A stretch of 64,000 nt of DNA from NCBI GenBank assembly GCA_963664665.2, contig CAXXMH010000004.1, forward strand, positions 558,001 through 622,000, in the 5' to 3' direction. The notes beneath the pieces were generated by a model. It worked only from the letters and a program-made list of their open reading frames with translations, did not search any database and was not told where the DNA came from. This DNA comes from Bin55 sp963664665 (GTDB lineage Bacteria > Pseudomonadota > Gammaproteobacteria > Pseudomonadales > Azotimanducaceae). A program made the translations under genes and the position numbers. Each line of letters begins with the position of its first letter. Positions within the stretch are counted from its first letter, which is position 1. Shown here one piece after another: positions 52,948 through 62,168 of the stretch.

Positions 52948-55830
52948 CTAATCGCTCTGACGGTAGTGAAATCGAATGTAAACGGTACGGCCTTTGATGT
53001 CGTGTACGAAGCCATCGAACCCAGGTCTCAGGTTGTGTCGATGAATCCCTTCACGACCGCTTGGCAAAGCTGGTGGATCCCTATCAAGTAGGTTTCTAGC
53101 GCCAAATGAAAGTGACACTTCGCCACGTCGAAGGGCCGGAAGCACATGTTGGAAATTCGCATCCAACGTAGTCCATGAGGCGATTTTTGGAAAGGAGGCA
53201 ACTTCGTCGTTCTTATAGGAGTCGATATAGCGGATCGTCAAACTAGCCGCTTGTTGACTCCATCGCCACGTTAGTCCGAGATTAGCTCGAATTGCCGGCG
53301 TTGGCGCGAAGCCGTTGGTGTCATTGCGACTTCCGAGTTGGTCAACGAAACCCTCACCAGAGGAATTTACATCGAATCCGGTTAGTACTGTAGCGTCAGC
53401 GCTAATCCGAAATCCGCCATTGCTCGAATCGAATTCGAAGTACGTGTTCAAGTCTATGCCGTCGGTTCGTACTGCGCCGACATTCTGGTAAGTCGTAGAC
53501 ACGATACTGAGTTGCCCAGATGAGTCACGCTGAATACGCGGATCATTTGGCAGTCCGTCGTCACGGCAGTCATCGTCAACAATTGCCTGGAAACTTCGAC
53601 CTTGAGCTATGACATTTCGATAATCGAGTGACCAGAAATCTAGACTGATTCCGGTGTTACTTGTAGGTCGTATCAGAGAACCGATGTTTATCGATCGTGC
53701 GGTTTGTGGATCGAGGTCTGCACCATGTAATACCGTGACTGCGTTGAAATTGTCACCTCGATTTACGATCTCGCCCTCGGTGTTTATCGCGCATTGGCCG
53801 ATTCCTTGTCCGTCGAAACGGAATGGATCCGTTAAGGTCCGAGCACTCGTATTGCCAGCAATTTGAAACACGCTAGGTGCCTGGAACGACGTCCCCCACG
53901 AAACCCGTAGCGACAAAGTGTCGCTAAAGAAGAACTGTCCGGAAACCTTCGGATCTGTTGTGTTGCCCGCTTGATCGTAGTTTTCGTGCCGGACTGCTAA
54001 TTGCAATTCAGTTCGGGAACCAAGATTGGCTAGACTCTCCACAAAAATCGCCCATACGTTCTGCGCTGCATCTCGTGGAAACTCCTGTAGTTCTCGCGGT
54101 CCGGTACCGGCTTGATTCAGAGGATCGGGTTGGTACGAGTAGCTCAAATCACGCAATTGCGCTCCGGCTGCTAACTTAATTGGCATCTTAAATTGCTCAA
54201 ATACACCACCCGACGCCACGACCTCAGCAACGTTTTGGACGCTGTTAGCTTGTTCCATTCGCACGCGTTCGAATTGCAGTAGAGATCCCGGATCGTTTGC
54301 CGCGCGTTTACCGGCTAGTGAGGGTATTAAGCCGTCGTGTTCAGGCGTCCTTGGTGTCACCAAATTCGGTGCGACTAAGCGGGTTCCGAACGGATTCCAA
54401 TCGCCTTGGATGATCGAATCCGCGAACGCCGCCGCTTCCCAATGACGTTCAGAATTCACGGATAGGTCTGAACGTGCGTGCGTCGAATACGCTTGGCTTG
54501 ACCACCCATTCACAAAGTCGTTTTGAATTCCCATCGTGATTCGAAAGTTATCGAATTGGCGAAATTCGTCGCCAGAATGACGACCACTCGCCTCCGCGCC
54601 AAGGGGACGTCCGAAGTAACCTAGCGATACCGCCTCGTGCACTTCCGAATCCCAGTCCGCAGGGGAGACGTATTCGAGGGCACCGTCGTTATCTGGATCC
54701 GTCCAGAAATTGAAAGGGTGATTGCTCGGCACAAAAAACTCGTTGGTTCTCTCAACATTGCCGTTGAAAAGCAGCATATTCCCGACGCGATCCTTGATTT
54801 CATTGTCTGAATAGCCGATTTCTGATACGAGTGTCATGGTCTCAGTAAGTGCGAATTCAGCGTCAGCGAAGAACTGCGCGCGACGTTCTGCTGCGATCAT
54901 GGTCCGCTGGTCTGAGAAATCCATCCTACAGAGTGAACCACCTGGGAAGCCTCCCCCTTCGTGGCAATCTGGGTCCGGAATGCGAGGTGCGTCAATGCCA
55001 CCTACTTGAAACGGCTCGTAAGTCCCAGCCGAGGTAATTGCGACCCGACGGAAACTACCCGGTGAACCGCGTCCTGAATCAAAGGAGCCTTCAACTATGT
55101 CGCCATCTTGATTCGGATCAACCGCACGAGGAATTAGCCAATCGAATTCAGTCCGAAAGTTCTCGTTCTGCTGGAGCCATGTGCCGTACAGATTGACGAA
55201 TCCCCTTCCAATATCGAAGCCACTTGCGATACTTAAGTCAAAGGCATCGTTGCTGGCGCGTCGATAGCCTCCAGCAACTTCAAATCCCTGCAGGTCTTGT
55301 CGCGTGACGATGTTGGCGACTCCTGCTACGGCTTGGGAACCGTATGTTGCGGACGCACCGTCACGGAGAATCTCGACACGGTCGATCATCAGCACGGGTA
55401 GTGTGTTAATGTCGAAAAAACTCTGTCCGACGTCGTTCGAAACCGGTGCTATTCCAGCACGTCGACCATTGATGAGCGTCAAGGTTGAAGACAAACCAAC
55501 GCGTCTGAGACTGAATTGCGAGACACCTTGAAGGTAGTTCTGCTGTGTCGCGAGATAGGACCCAGTATTCGACGTCAGACTTGCAAGCATGTCGACTGGT
55601 TGCGAAGCTCCAACCGACTGTAGTAGTTCGTTATCAAGCACCTGTATCGGTGCGCGACCTTCATAAACGTTCGTTCGCTTGATGAGGGTTCCGACCACGA
55701 CGAGCTCCTCGATTTGTGGCTCGTCGGTGCCGCTCGGCTCCGCCTCGCTTGCATCCAATCGGAACGAGACAAGCAGTGAAACGGCGAGTAAGGCGAACCA
55801 AACACGCTTTATCTGGAACCTGTCAATCAC
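52948..55830 (-). CDS. TonB-dependent outer-membrane receptor
   Basis: 960 residues with a signal peptide (RVWFALLAVSLLVSFRLDASEA). A TonB-box-like stretch IEELVVVGTLIKR (about 40-52) and the plug domain follow (PIQVLDNELLQSVG...LRRVGLSSTLTLINGRR...IDRVEILRDGASATYGSQAVAGVANIVTR). The long 22-strand barrel ends in YIRFHYRQSD. It imports a scarce ligand, with energy from TonB-ExbBD. The plug resembles receptors for carbohydrates or oligopeptide-like compounds rather than clear siderophore receptors, but this is weak. Neighbours are a deacylase downstream and a secreted helical-repeat protein upstream. Confidence 0.95.
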   Translation of the reverse strand: MIDRFQIKRVWFALLAVSLLVSFRLDASEAEPSGTDEPQIEELVVVGTLIKRTNVYEGRAPIQVLDNELLQSVGASQPVDMLASLTSNTGSYLATQQNYLQGVSQFSLRRVGLSSTLTLINGRRAGIAPVSNDVGQSFFDINTLPVLMIDRVEILRDGASATYGSQAVAGVANIVTRQDLQGFEVAGGYRRASNDAFDLSIASGFDIGRGFVNLYGTWLQQNENFRTEFDWLIPRAVDPNQDGDIVEGSFDSGRGSPGSFRRVAITSAGTYEPFQVGGIDAPRIPDPDCHEGGGFPGGSLCRMDFSDQRTMIAAERRAQFFADAEFALTETMTLVSEIGYSDNEIKDRVGNMLLFNGNVERTNEFFVPSNHPFNFWTDPDNDGALEYVSPADWDSEVHEAVSLGYFGRPLGAEASGRHSGDEFRQFDNFRITMGIQNDFVNGWSSQAYSTHARSDLSVNSERHWEAAAFADSIIQGDWNPFGTRLVAPNLVTPRTPEHDGLIPSLAGKRAANDPGSLLQFERVRMEQANSVQNVAEVVASGGVFEQFKMPIKLAAGAQLRDLSYSYQPDPLNQAGTGPRELQEFPRDAAQNVWAIFVESLANLGSRTELQLAVRHENYDQAGNTTDPKVSGQFFFSDTLSLRVSWGTSFQAPSVFQIAGNTSARTLTDPFRFDGQGIGQCAINTEGEIVNRGDNFNAVTVLHGADLDPQTARSINIGSLIRPTSNTGISLDFWSLDYRNVIAQGRSFQAIVDDDCRDDGLPNDPRIQRDSSGQLSIVSTTYQNVGAVRTDGIDLNTYFEFDSSNGGFRISADATVLTGFDVNSSGEGFVDQLGSRNDTNGFAPTPAIRANLGLTWRWSQQAASLTIRYIDSYKNDEVASFPKIASWTTLDANFQHVLPALRRGEVSLSFGARNLLDRDPPALPSGREGIHRHNLRPGFDGFVHDIKGRTVYIRFHYRQSD

Positions 55831-55882
55831 TTCTATTGATTTGTGATCACGTTACGGAAGTTGAGCGATACGTGTACGGACC

Positions 55883-56593
55883 TTAAGGCTCGGTATTTTC
55901 GAGATAAACTCGTGTTGCCGTACTTAGTTGATCTGCGAAGAATTCGGCGTCTTCGGAATCCGCATGACGCAAATCCTCAATTGCAATCTCAAGCTGTCTA
56001 AGTCCGGCGTTGTCATCTGCTGCTACCACGCTCGTCAGCTGTTGCCACGCGGCGTGCATTGAACGATAGAAATCGTTACGCGCCAGTCCCTTTGCTTGTT
56101 CAAACGACAGAATCGCATCGTCGTAGTACCCGGCGTTGAGTTGGTGCGCGCCTAAGATCCAGAGCGAGTTAGGGGTAACGTCGTCGATCTGTTTCGCGAT
56201 TTCAACGGCACGATGTGCGGCTTCTAGCCCAAGCTGTTGCCTCTCTTGACTCACTGGTTCTGGTGAGTCACCCCATCCAGGCCACGTGAACGACGCGATG
56301 TTGAACGCGACACCGCGTGCGAATCGGCGTATCTCTACCGCCTGACCAGGATTCGAAGAGTCTGCGCGTGATGCGGCTTGATCGAGGTATGACAGCTGCA
56401 ACTTCGCGACTGGAACGAATAAAGATTCCTTTCGTTCGCTACGCAGGAATCGCATCAATTCCGCAAGTTCACCAAAGTCAGCTCCATCCACCGTGTCGAG
56501 CTGTGACGAGGTTTGAGCGTCGGTCATACTGGTACCAAATACACAAAGTGAGATAAGTAAGCCGAATGCAGTCGATGAACGCACAGTCATCAA
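55883..56593 (-). CDS. Exported helical-repeat (TPR-like) protein of unknown function
   Basis: 236 residues with a signal peptide (FGLLISLCVFGTSMTDAQT). The mature part is all helical, with TPR-like pairs such as AVEIAKQIDDVTPNSLWILGAHQLNAGYYDDAILSFEQAKGLA. I do not recognise a named family. Its ATG overlaps the stop of the ankyrin gene (ATGA), so the two are made together. It lies 52 bp before the TonB receptor on the same strand and may be a periplasmic partner. Confidence 0.75.
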   Translation of the reverse strand: MMTVRSSTAFGLLISLCVFGTSMTDAQTSSQLDTVDGADFGELAELMRFLRSERKESLFVPVAKLQLSYLDQAASRADSSNPGQAVEIRRFARGVAFNIASFTWPGWGDSPEPVSQERQQLGLEAAHRAVEIAKQIDDVTPNSLWILGAHQLNAGYYDDAILSFEQAKGLARNDFYRSMHAAWQQLTSVVAADDNAGLRQLEIAIEDLRHADSEDAEFFADQLSTATRVYLENTEP

Positions 56594-57648
56594 TGTCTCC
56601 GTATTAAGGTGGCGATTTCAGCATATCCCTTCTGTTCAGCCAAATCCGCTGCGCAAGGTACTTTGGTGCTGTATCGGTGTGGGTCAATCCCGGCAGCGAG
56701 GAGCATCTCACATGCCTGATAGTTGCCGGATACCGCCGCGTAGTGCAACGCCGTACGTCCGTTCTCAGAGGTTGCGCTGACGTCGGCGCCGAGTTCTAGG
56801 AGAAATTTCAGTTTGTCCGTCCGAGTGCCTTTGTCAGCACGACATACGTAGAGCAGAGGGGTTAGATCACCGTTCGGCCGCTGATTTGCTGACAAACCCG
56901 CACGAACAAGCCGCTGCAAGATCGTCATGTCATTCGTCGCCATCCAGAGTCCGGCGTCGGCTGTATCGATCGATGCGCCGTTTGCGAAGAGTAGATCGAG
57001 GATTACGTTGCGACCAAAGTGACTTGCGATGAAAATCAGTTGGAAGCTGTACTTGTTGACGTCAAATCCTTGTGAGATGAAAGCTCTTGCTAAGTCCAGA
57101 GCGCCTCCCACAATGGCGAAACTCAGCAAAGGTGAGTAATAGATTTCGTCGCTGGGATCTTCTGCGTGTAGCAACATCGGATCGTTGTCAATCTGATCCA
57201 ATACGGTCTTGGTTTCCCCACGAAAGGTGCGGCGAAATAGGTCGTCCTCGGCGCCGTACGCTTCGAGTAATCCTGTAATCCGTTTTCGTCGATAGAACAC
57301 ACACGCGGATAGCGGCGAGAGCTGGACAAAACTCTCACTGTTGATGCAACCTGTCTGATTTATGTCGGCTCCTTGGTCTAGTAGCCACTTTACTAGATCC
57401 ACCCTCCCGTGGCGGACGGCGGTCCAAAGTAGTGATCGCCCGTGGCTCCCGCGTTTATTCAGGAACTCTGGATGCGTTTCAAGGAGTTCTTGCACATTGT
57501 CGATGTGTCCACGCTCGGCAAGTTTGAGATGCTTGCCAGCGAGTTGCTTCTTCCAATGACCTGGTTCGACGTCAAGGGGTTTAACCCACCGGCTTGTGGT
57601 GCTAGGGACCGCCATGGCTTCGTAGAATCGGAGCGTTTGAGAAGCCAC
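56590..57648 (-). CDS. Ankyrin-repeat protein
   Basis: 352 residues; the start may be 11 codons in, at MAVPSTTSRW. At least eight ankyrin-like repeats are visible: HIDNVQELLETHPEFLNKRGSHGRSLLWTAVRHGRVDLVKWLLDQGADIN near 48-97, then more divergent ones, ending with canonical repeats (KLKFLLELGADVSATSENGRTALHYAAVSGNYQACEMLLAAGID). No signal peptide, so it is probably cytoplasmic, unlike the ankyrin protein at 22433. It is translationally coupled to the exported helical protein. The two are followed on the same strand by the TonB receptor gene. Binding partner unknown. Confidence 0.87.
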   Translation of the reverse strand: MASQTLRFYEAMAVPSTTSRWVKPLDVEPGHWKKQLAGKHLKLAERGHIDNVQELLETHPEFLNKRGSHGRSLLWTAVRHGRVDLVKWLLDQGADINQTGCINSESFVQLSPLSACVFYRRKRITGLLEAYGAEDDLFRRTFRGETKTVLDQIDNDPMLLHAEDPSDEIYYSPLLSFAIVGGALDLARAFISQGFDVNKYSFQLIFIASHFGRNVILDLLFANGASIDTADAGLWMATNDMTILQRLVRAGLSANQRPNGDLTPLLYVCRADKGTRTDKLKFLLELGADVSATSENGRTALHYAAVSGNYQACEMLLAAGIDPHRYSTKVPCAADLAEQKGYAEIATLIRRH

Positions 57649-57677
57649 AAGTTTATTGTGACAAGCGAGATATAGAC

Positions 57678-58322
57678 GTGGAATCCATCACGACACTGTT
57701 GACGGTCATGGAATACGCAGGCACCGTTATAGGTGTCTTGGTCGTCCTGTGTCTGATTTACGAAAAGGTCTGGGCGTGGCCACTTGGCGTGTTGTTCTGC
57801 GTCTTAAGTGCGCCGGTGATGTGGTACAACAATCTATACGGTTACTTCACGTTGACGCTGATCGGTTTTTTGCCTCTTAATCTCTTCGGTTGGTATTACT
57901 GGCTGTTTGGTACGGAACACAAAGCGGAGCTTCCTATCACCAACACGCCGAAAACCGTCTGGTTCGTCGTGATTGCGCTCAGTGTCGTGGCGATCTTTTT
58001 ACTGCCGTACTTCTTTGCCCTGATAGTACCTAACTATTTCGAAGAAGCGGAATTCATATACCTTGACAATTCGATATTAGTGCTCAGTCTCGTCGCGATG
58101 TGGTTTACCGCTCGTAAATTCATCGAGAACTGGTTTATCTGGTTCGTGGTGAACGTCGGGACAGTCACGCTGTACGCGATGACCGAATTGTGGGGATTCA
58201 TGATGTTGTACGTCGTTTATATCGGCATGGCGATTTGGGGTTACCTGCAATGGCAACGTTCGCGCGCAAACCAAAGCACCGTGAACCAAGAAGGAGATGC
58301 AACGATTAGGTCACTCGACTAG
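57678..58322 (+). CDS. pnuC: PnuC-family vitamin transporter
   Basis: 214 residues with about seven membrane helices. Family marks are EKVWAWPLGVLFCVLSAPVMWYNNLYGYFTLTLIGF and LFGWYYWLFG (Trp-rich substrate path), then FIENWFIWFVVNVGTVTLYAMTELWGFMMLYVVYIGMAIWGYLQW. PnuC proteins move nicotinamide riboside by facilitated diffusion. Relatives move thiamine or riboflavin, so the vitamin cannot be fixed here. It is divergent from the ankyrin gene with only 29 bp between starts. The nearby TonB receptor could supply the outer-membrane step (inference). Confidence 0.88.
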   Translation: MESITTLLTVMEYAGTVIGVLVVLCLIYEKVWAWPLGVLFCVLSAPVMWYNNLYGYFTLTLIGFLPLNLFGWYYWLFGTEHKAELPITNTPKTVWFVVIALSVVAIFLLPYFFALIVPNYFEEAEFIYLDNSILVLSLVAMWFTARKFIENWFIWFVVNVGTVTLYAMTELWGFMMLYVVYIGMAIWGYLQWQRSRANQSTVNQEGDATIRSLD

Positions 58323-58390
58323 TTGCTTTCGATCTTACGTCTATGCGGCGCCTAAGGTTTCTACAGTGATCGAAGTATGCGTTCAGTTCG

Positions 58391-58409
58391 TTGATAACCG
58401 GGTTATCAA
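58391..58409. promoter_or_regulatory. 19-bp palindrome between pnuC and the LLM gene
   Basis: TTGATAACC-G-GGTTATCAA is a perfect dyad with a single central base. It lies in the 248-bp space between convergent genes, where no promoter for either is expected. No T-run adjoins it. It could be a protein-binding site or an RNA hairpin. I see no gene in the rest of the gap. Confidence 0.45.
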
Positions 58410-58570
58410 GCGATCGATTTGCCACTAGGACATGTCTCGTTTAAGTTCGCTCCTTTGTGCGAAGGCATCAACACGGCGAAATTGAAGCACGTGTCGTCTA
58501 GGGTTGTCCGGGAAAACTAAGTCAAGCTGTGTCGTAGTTTTGGTGAATCGTCGTTGCACTAATTCCGTGC

Positions 58571-59500
58571 CTAAAAGTGGCTTAATACCTCTTTGGCGAC
58601 TAGCTCGTATTGTTCGAGGTCATCAGTAGGTATGCCACCGATCATGATGCCGTCAGCCCCGGCTTCAATGATCTCGCCGATGCGGTCGATCACGTAGTTC
58701 TTAGGTCCCGCTGCGGAGCCTTCACCAAGCCGTCTGCCATTCACGAACGCGGCTACTTCTTCCTCGTCGTCAGAGACCATGGTTGGAATCAGAACCGTAT
58801 GTTTGATCTCGGCCGGATCACGACCAACTCGTTCACAGTGTGCGTTGAGGACACTAACTTTGTGATGGAACGTCTTAGCGGTCATGGGTACTCCCGACCA
58901 ACCGTCTAAATTCATCACATCGCCGTATTTAGCAAGAGTCCGAAGTGTGCGTTTTTCCCCAGTGCCGCCAACCAGAATGGGGATACCTTCGGGATTGAAG
59001 CTCCCCGGAGACATGGGTGCGTCGTCAAGTTCATAGTAGGTGCCACTGAACGTCGATCCGCCTTCACCGTGAAACAATGAACGGATTAACTGACATGCTT
59101 CCTCAAAACGGTCCTGCCTCTCCTTCATGCTGGGGAACGTCCAACCGTAGGCTTCATGTTCGCGTTTGAACCATGCCGCGCCGATACCAAGCACAAATCG
59201 GCCATGAGAAATCTGGTCGACGGTCGTTGCCATTTTCGCAACCAATCCCGGATTGCGGTATGTGTTCCCGAGGACGAGATGACCGATACGGAGACTCGAC
59301 GTAAATCCAGCAACAGCGGCCGCCACGGTAAATCCCTCGTGGGCGGTTAGATGTTCTTCCTCCTTGCGCCCAGGAGGCGGGAGGTAGTGATCGGCGAACC
59401 AGACGCTCTCCCATTGCTCGCCTGCATCGAGGAGTTCAACGACACTGCGAATTGAGTCCCAAGTATTCCGGTAGCACGTGACTTGCGCGCCAAATTGCAT
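58571..59500 (-). CDS. LLM-class (luciferase-like) flavin/F420-dependent oxidoreductase
   Basis: 309 residues of the bacterial-luciferase TIM-barrel family. Marks are WESVWFADHYLPP near 35-47, VAGFTSSLRIGHLVLGNTYRNPGLVAKMATTVDQISHGRFVLGIGAAW near 64-112, and GIPILVGGTGEKRTLRTLAKYGD. The sequence resembles the F420-annotated subgroup. Whether FMN or F420 is used cannot be told, and F420 is not general in gammaproteobacteria. A probable ribosome site (AGGAGCAAACC) precedes the ATG. It is 32 bp downstream of the sulfatase-fold gene and likely shares its transcript. Confidence 0.9.
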   Translation of the reverse strand: MQFGAQVTCYRNTWDSIRSVVELLDAGEQWESVWFADHYLPPPGRKEEEHLTAHEGFTVAAAVAGFTSSLRIGHLVLGNTYRNPGLVAKMATTVDQISHGRFVLGIGAAWFKREHEAYGWTFPSMKERQDRFEEACQLIRSLFHGEGGSTFSGTYYELDDAPMSPGSFNPEGIPILVGGTGEKRTLRTLAKYGDVMNLDGWSGVPMTAKTFHHKVSVLNAHCERVGRDPAEIKHTVLIPTMVSDDEEEVAAFVNGRRLGEGSAAGPKNYVIDRIGEIIEAGADGIMIGGIPTDDLEQYELVAKEVLSHF

Positions 59501-59532
59501 GGTTTGCTCCTATCTATGAAACGGGTATTACG

Positions 59533-60924
59533 CTACGGGGACCAACATCGTATTAATGCGTCGTCAGCGCCGATCGAACGCATAAACGATTCGAATTTCT
59601 GTTGCATTTCATTTGCCGCTGTTGTGTGTTCGCTTAGTACGTCATTCGCCGCGTTCAGATCGTTGGCATAGTCGTAGAGCTCGGGGTTTCCATCCGCGCC
59701 TACCGCCGTATAGCCCCATTGCCCGTCTACTACAAATGGCGTCACTGCGTTCGGAGGGCAGTTACCGTCAGAACGAGGGCTCACGTAACCTGCGCTAACG
59801 ACTAGATCACGATGTGCCCTACCGTTTTGCAGGGCTCCGGCAAAACTCTCGCCGTTTACCGGTTGCCGAACATCGAGTTCGAATCCTGCTAATTCACTGA
59901 GCGTCGGCAAGATGTCTGGAGGTTGGGCAAGGAAATCCACGGTCTTGCCTTGAGGCACTTCCGAACCCGCGATGATGAACGGCACATGCCCGACTTCAGG
60001 GTAAATCGGCCAGAATCGATCGTCGTTATCTGAGATGTTGCTCTTGCCGGTTCGGTTGTGCTCGCCGATGCTTGTGCCGTGATCACTGGTGATGATCACA
60101 ATGGAGTTCTCAAGCAGCTGCAGTTCATGAATCTTCTGTAACACGACGCCGAGTTGCTTATCGACGAGCTCGGACTCCGCCGCGTAATGAGCCCAGAGAT
60201 TGTGCAGTTCAGCAGGTGAGTAATCGGTCGCGGGTCCGTAGTTGCAATGGATCATGGGTGCGCCGTCGTAATCGGGGTCGTAGTTTTTGACCATGTATTC
60301 GGGCGGATCCCACGGTTCATGGGGATCGAAGAAATCCACCCATAAGAAGAACGGTTCCCACTGATAGTTTTCCTCAAGCCAGCGTGCGGTCGTCGCCGCA
60401 GTCTTGTACATGAAGGTTTCTTCTTCAACCTCGAAATATCGATTGATCCACCGATGGGCGTCTGCCAAGCTGCTGTCATTCCAGAGCGGCATTTGACGGG
60501 TCTTATCGAACGGCATCTCACTCCGAATAGGGTGGTTGAGATGCAACAGGTGTTTGTCGCCTTCCTGACCACGATGTTGGTATGCGGCATCAAATCCAAA
60601 CTGGAAGCGACTGTTAAAAAGGTGTGGACAATCGCAGATCAGTTGTGTCTTGTAGCCTTGGCGATGCAGCGTCTTGCCGATGTGATTGGGACCACTTTGG
60701 TCGATTGGTTGCCAGCCGTAATGAGACCACCCAAAAATGCCGGTCGCGAGGTCAGTTCGATTCGGAATAGTTGGGAAACTCGCAGTGAAGAAATTCGTGA
60801 CGTTGGTGGCATGTGAGTCGCAGAAAGCGTCGAGGCAAGGAGTTCGCACTGGGCGTTCTGCGTAGTCGAATAAGTTGTCGAACCTGAAGGTATCGGTCAC
60901 GAGAACGATGACATTTTTCTTCAC
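59533..60924 (-). CDS. Sulfatase-fold (alkaline phosphatase superfamily) hydrolase with Thr at the FGly position
   Basis: 463 residues. Metal-binding Asp11 sits in VIVLVTDTFRFDN. The segment equivalent to the sulfatase CxPxR signature reads T52-I-P-N-R (in FPTIPNRTDLATG), so the formylglycine precursor Cys/Ser is replaced by Thr. VDFFDPHEPWDPPEY and the second metal motif ITSDHGTSIGEHNRTGK are intact. Other superfamily branches (nucleotide pyrophosphatase/phosphodiesterase) use Thr as nucleophile, so a phospho- or phosphonoester substrate is possible. It overlaps nothing but is 2 bp from the YdjM-like gene upstream. Confidence 0.87.
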   Translation of the reverse strand: MKKNVIVLVTDTFRFDNLFDYAERPVRTPCLDAFCDSHATNVTNFFTASFPTIPNRTDLATGIFGWSHYGWQPIDQSGPNHIGKTLHRQGYKTQLICDCPHLFNSRFQFGFDAAYQHRGQEGDKHLLHLNHPIRSEMPFDKTRQMPLWNDSSLADAHRWINRYFEVEEETFMYKTAATTARWLEENYQWEPFFLWVDFFDPHEPWDPPEYMVKNYDPDYDGAPMIHCNYGPATDYSPAELHNLWAHYAAESELVDKQLGVVLQKIHELQLLENSIVIITSDHGTSIGEHNRTGKSNISDNDDRFWPIYPEVGHVPFIIAGSEVPQGKTVDFLAQPPDILPTLSELAGFELDVRQPVNGESFAGALQNGRAHRDLVVSAGYVSPRSDGNCPPNAVTPFVVDGQWGYTAVGADGNPELYDYANDLNAANDVLSEHTTAANEMQQKFESFMRSIGADDALIRCWSP

Positions 60925-60926
60925 TT

Positions 60927-62063
60927 CTACTCCGAGTCACTTTGACGCATGAATGATGCCAGGTCGAAACGCGTAAACCGAATCGCGTCGATTGGCTTCG
61001 GTTTATCTAAATCAGGCATGTTGGTGGTTTTTTGTGTCATATCCGTTGTGATGGTACGACAGTCTTCGCCGCGTAGATAGGATGTAAATTGATCGATCTG
61101 ACCTTCCTCCACGCGTTGCAAATTGACGAAGTTAACGTGTTCGCTGGGTCCTGAACTAGGGTCTAGCTCTATACCCCAAAGCGCAGCTAATTGATTAGGT
61201 ACCGTTGAATAACGTACGTCGATGATCCGGTTCGAGACATGGGGATCCAGCGCGACGTAGTCTTGTGAGAACCAAGCGAAGCGGCCAATGTCGACCATCT
61301 GTTGACTCGGTCCAAGCCATGGCACGTGCTTCTCCACATTCAATACTTCCGCGTTAGCAGTCTCGCCACAAACCATCGGCTCCAACGTGAGTCCAACCCT
61401 AATGGCATCAACATAAAACACGTCTTCGTGTTCGTAGATCGACCGCCAAAGAAGCTGATTGGCGATACTAGGTTTGATCGTGAGTCGTGCCGGGACATGT
61501 CCTCTCGCCTCGGCTAACTGTTTACCCGCGTGAACGGCGCGCTGGCTTTGAATGACACCGAGTAATAGATATGCGATCACCCAGGCGATACCAAGCCATG
61601 GCAGCCACCGCCGGCGCCAGATCAGTCCTGCAACGACTGCGAGTAGGAGCGGAACCGTGAACGCTGGATCTAGAACAGAAACCGTATTCCAGGCAACGCG
61701 ATAGTCGGTAAACGGCCAGAACAATTGCGTCCCGTAGGAGGTGCAGGAATCAAGGAACCCGTGCGTTGCGTAGCCAAGCAGACAAGCTAGGTAAATGTGC
61801 TTGAATTCAATCGACTTCCGCAAGAACGGGAATAAACAACCGGCGACAATCAATGCTCCGAACGGGATGAATATCAGCGCATGGGTGAACTGCCGGTGGA
61901 AGACCAGAAACATCAACGGGTCTACTTCGCTCGTGATGAATATGTCCAGGTCCGGTGCCATGCCTGCCAGCGCACCACATAGGGTCAGCCGACCCAGGTT
62001 CTCGTGCTTGAGCACACTTTGCGGTAGGACAGCGCCTAGACTGCCTTGGCTGAGCGGATCCAT
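60927..62063 (-). CDS. YdjM/DUF457-type membrane-bound metal-dependent hydrolase
   Basis: 378 residues. The N-terminal half has four or five membrane helices with the family motifs MDPLSQGSLGAVLPQ, GMAPDLDIF, FHRQFTHALIF and GYATHGFLDSCTSYGTQLFWPF, which carry His and Asp residues thought to bind metal. The C-terminal 190 residues are a soluble extension (LTIKPSIANQLLWRSIYEHEDVFYV...). The family is linked to membrane phospholipid or LexA-regulated processes without an established reaction. It precedes the sulfatase-fold and LLM genes on the same strand and is head to head with the permease gene. Confidence 0.88.
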   Translation of the reverse strand: MDPLSQGSLGAVLPQSVLKHENLGRLTLCGALAGMAPDLDIFITSEVDPLMFLVFHRQFTHALIFIPFGALIVAGCLFPFLRKSIEFKHIYLACLLGYATHGFLDSCTSYGTQLFWPFTDYRVAWNTVSVLDPAFTVPLLLAVVAGLIWRRRWLPWLGIAWVIAYLLLGVIQSQRAVHAGKQLAEARGHVPARLTIKPSIANQLLWRSIYEHEDVFYVDAIRVGLTLEPMVCGETANAEVLNVEKHVPWLGPSQQMVDIGRFAWFSQDYVALDPHVSNRIIDVRYSTVPNQLAALWGIELDPSSGPSEHVNFVNLQRVEEGQIDQFTSYLRGEDCRTITTDMTQKTTNMPDLDKPKPIDAIRFTRFDLASFMRQSDSE

Positions 62064-62168
62064 CTATACAAGCCGTTAAATTCAGTTAGCGCTCAAAACG
62101 TGACACTTGGAACCAGCAAATCACGTACCGTCAGAAGTGCCAATGTCAAAAGGAAGGTAGGAACGATA

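Noticed and set aside
62046..62168. 41-codon N-terminal extension of the APC permease
   Set aside because: It would overlap the divergent YdjM-like gene, is basic and non-membrane, and lacks a ribosome site. The GTG at 62169 has a good one.
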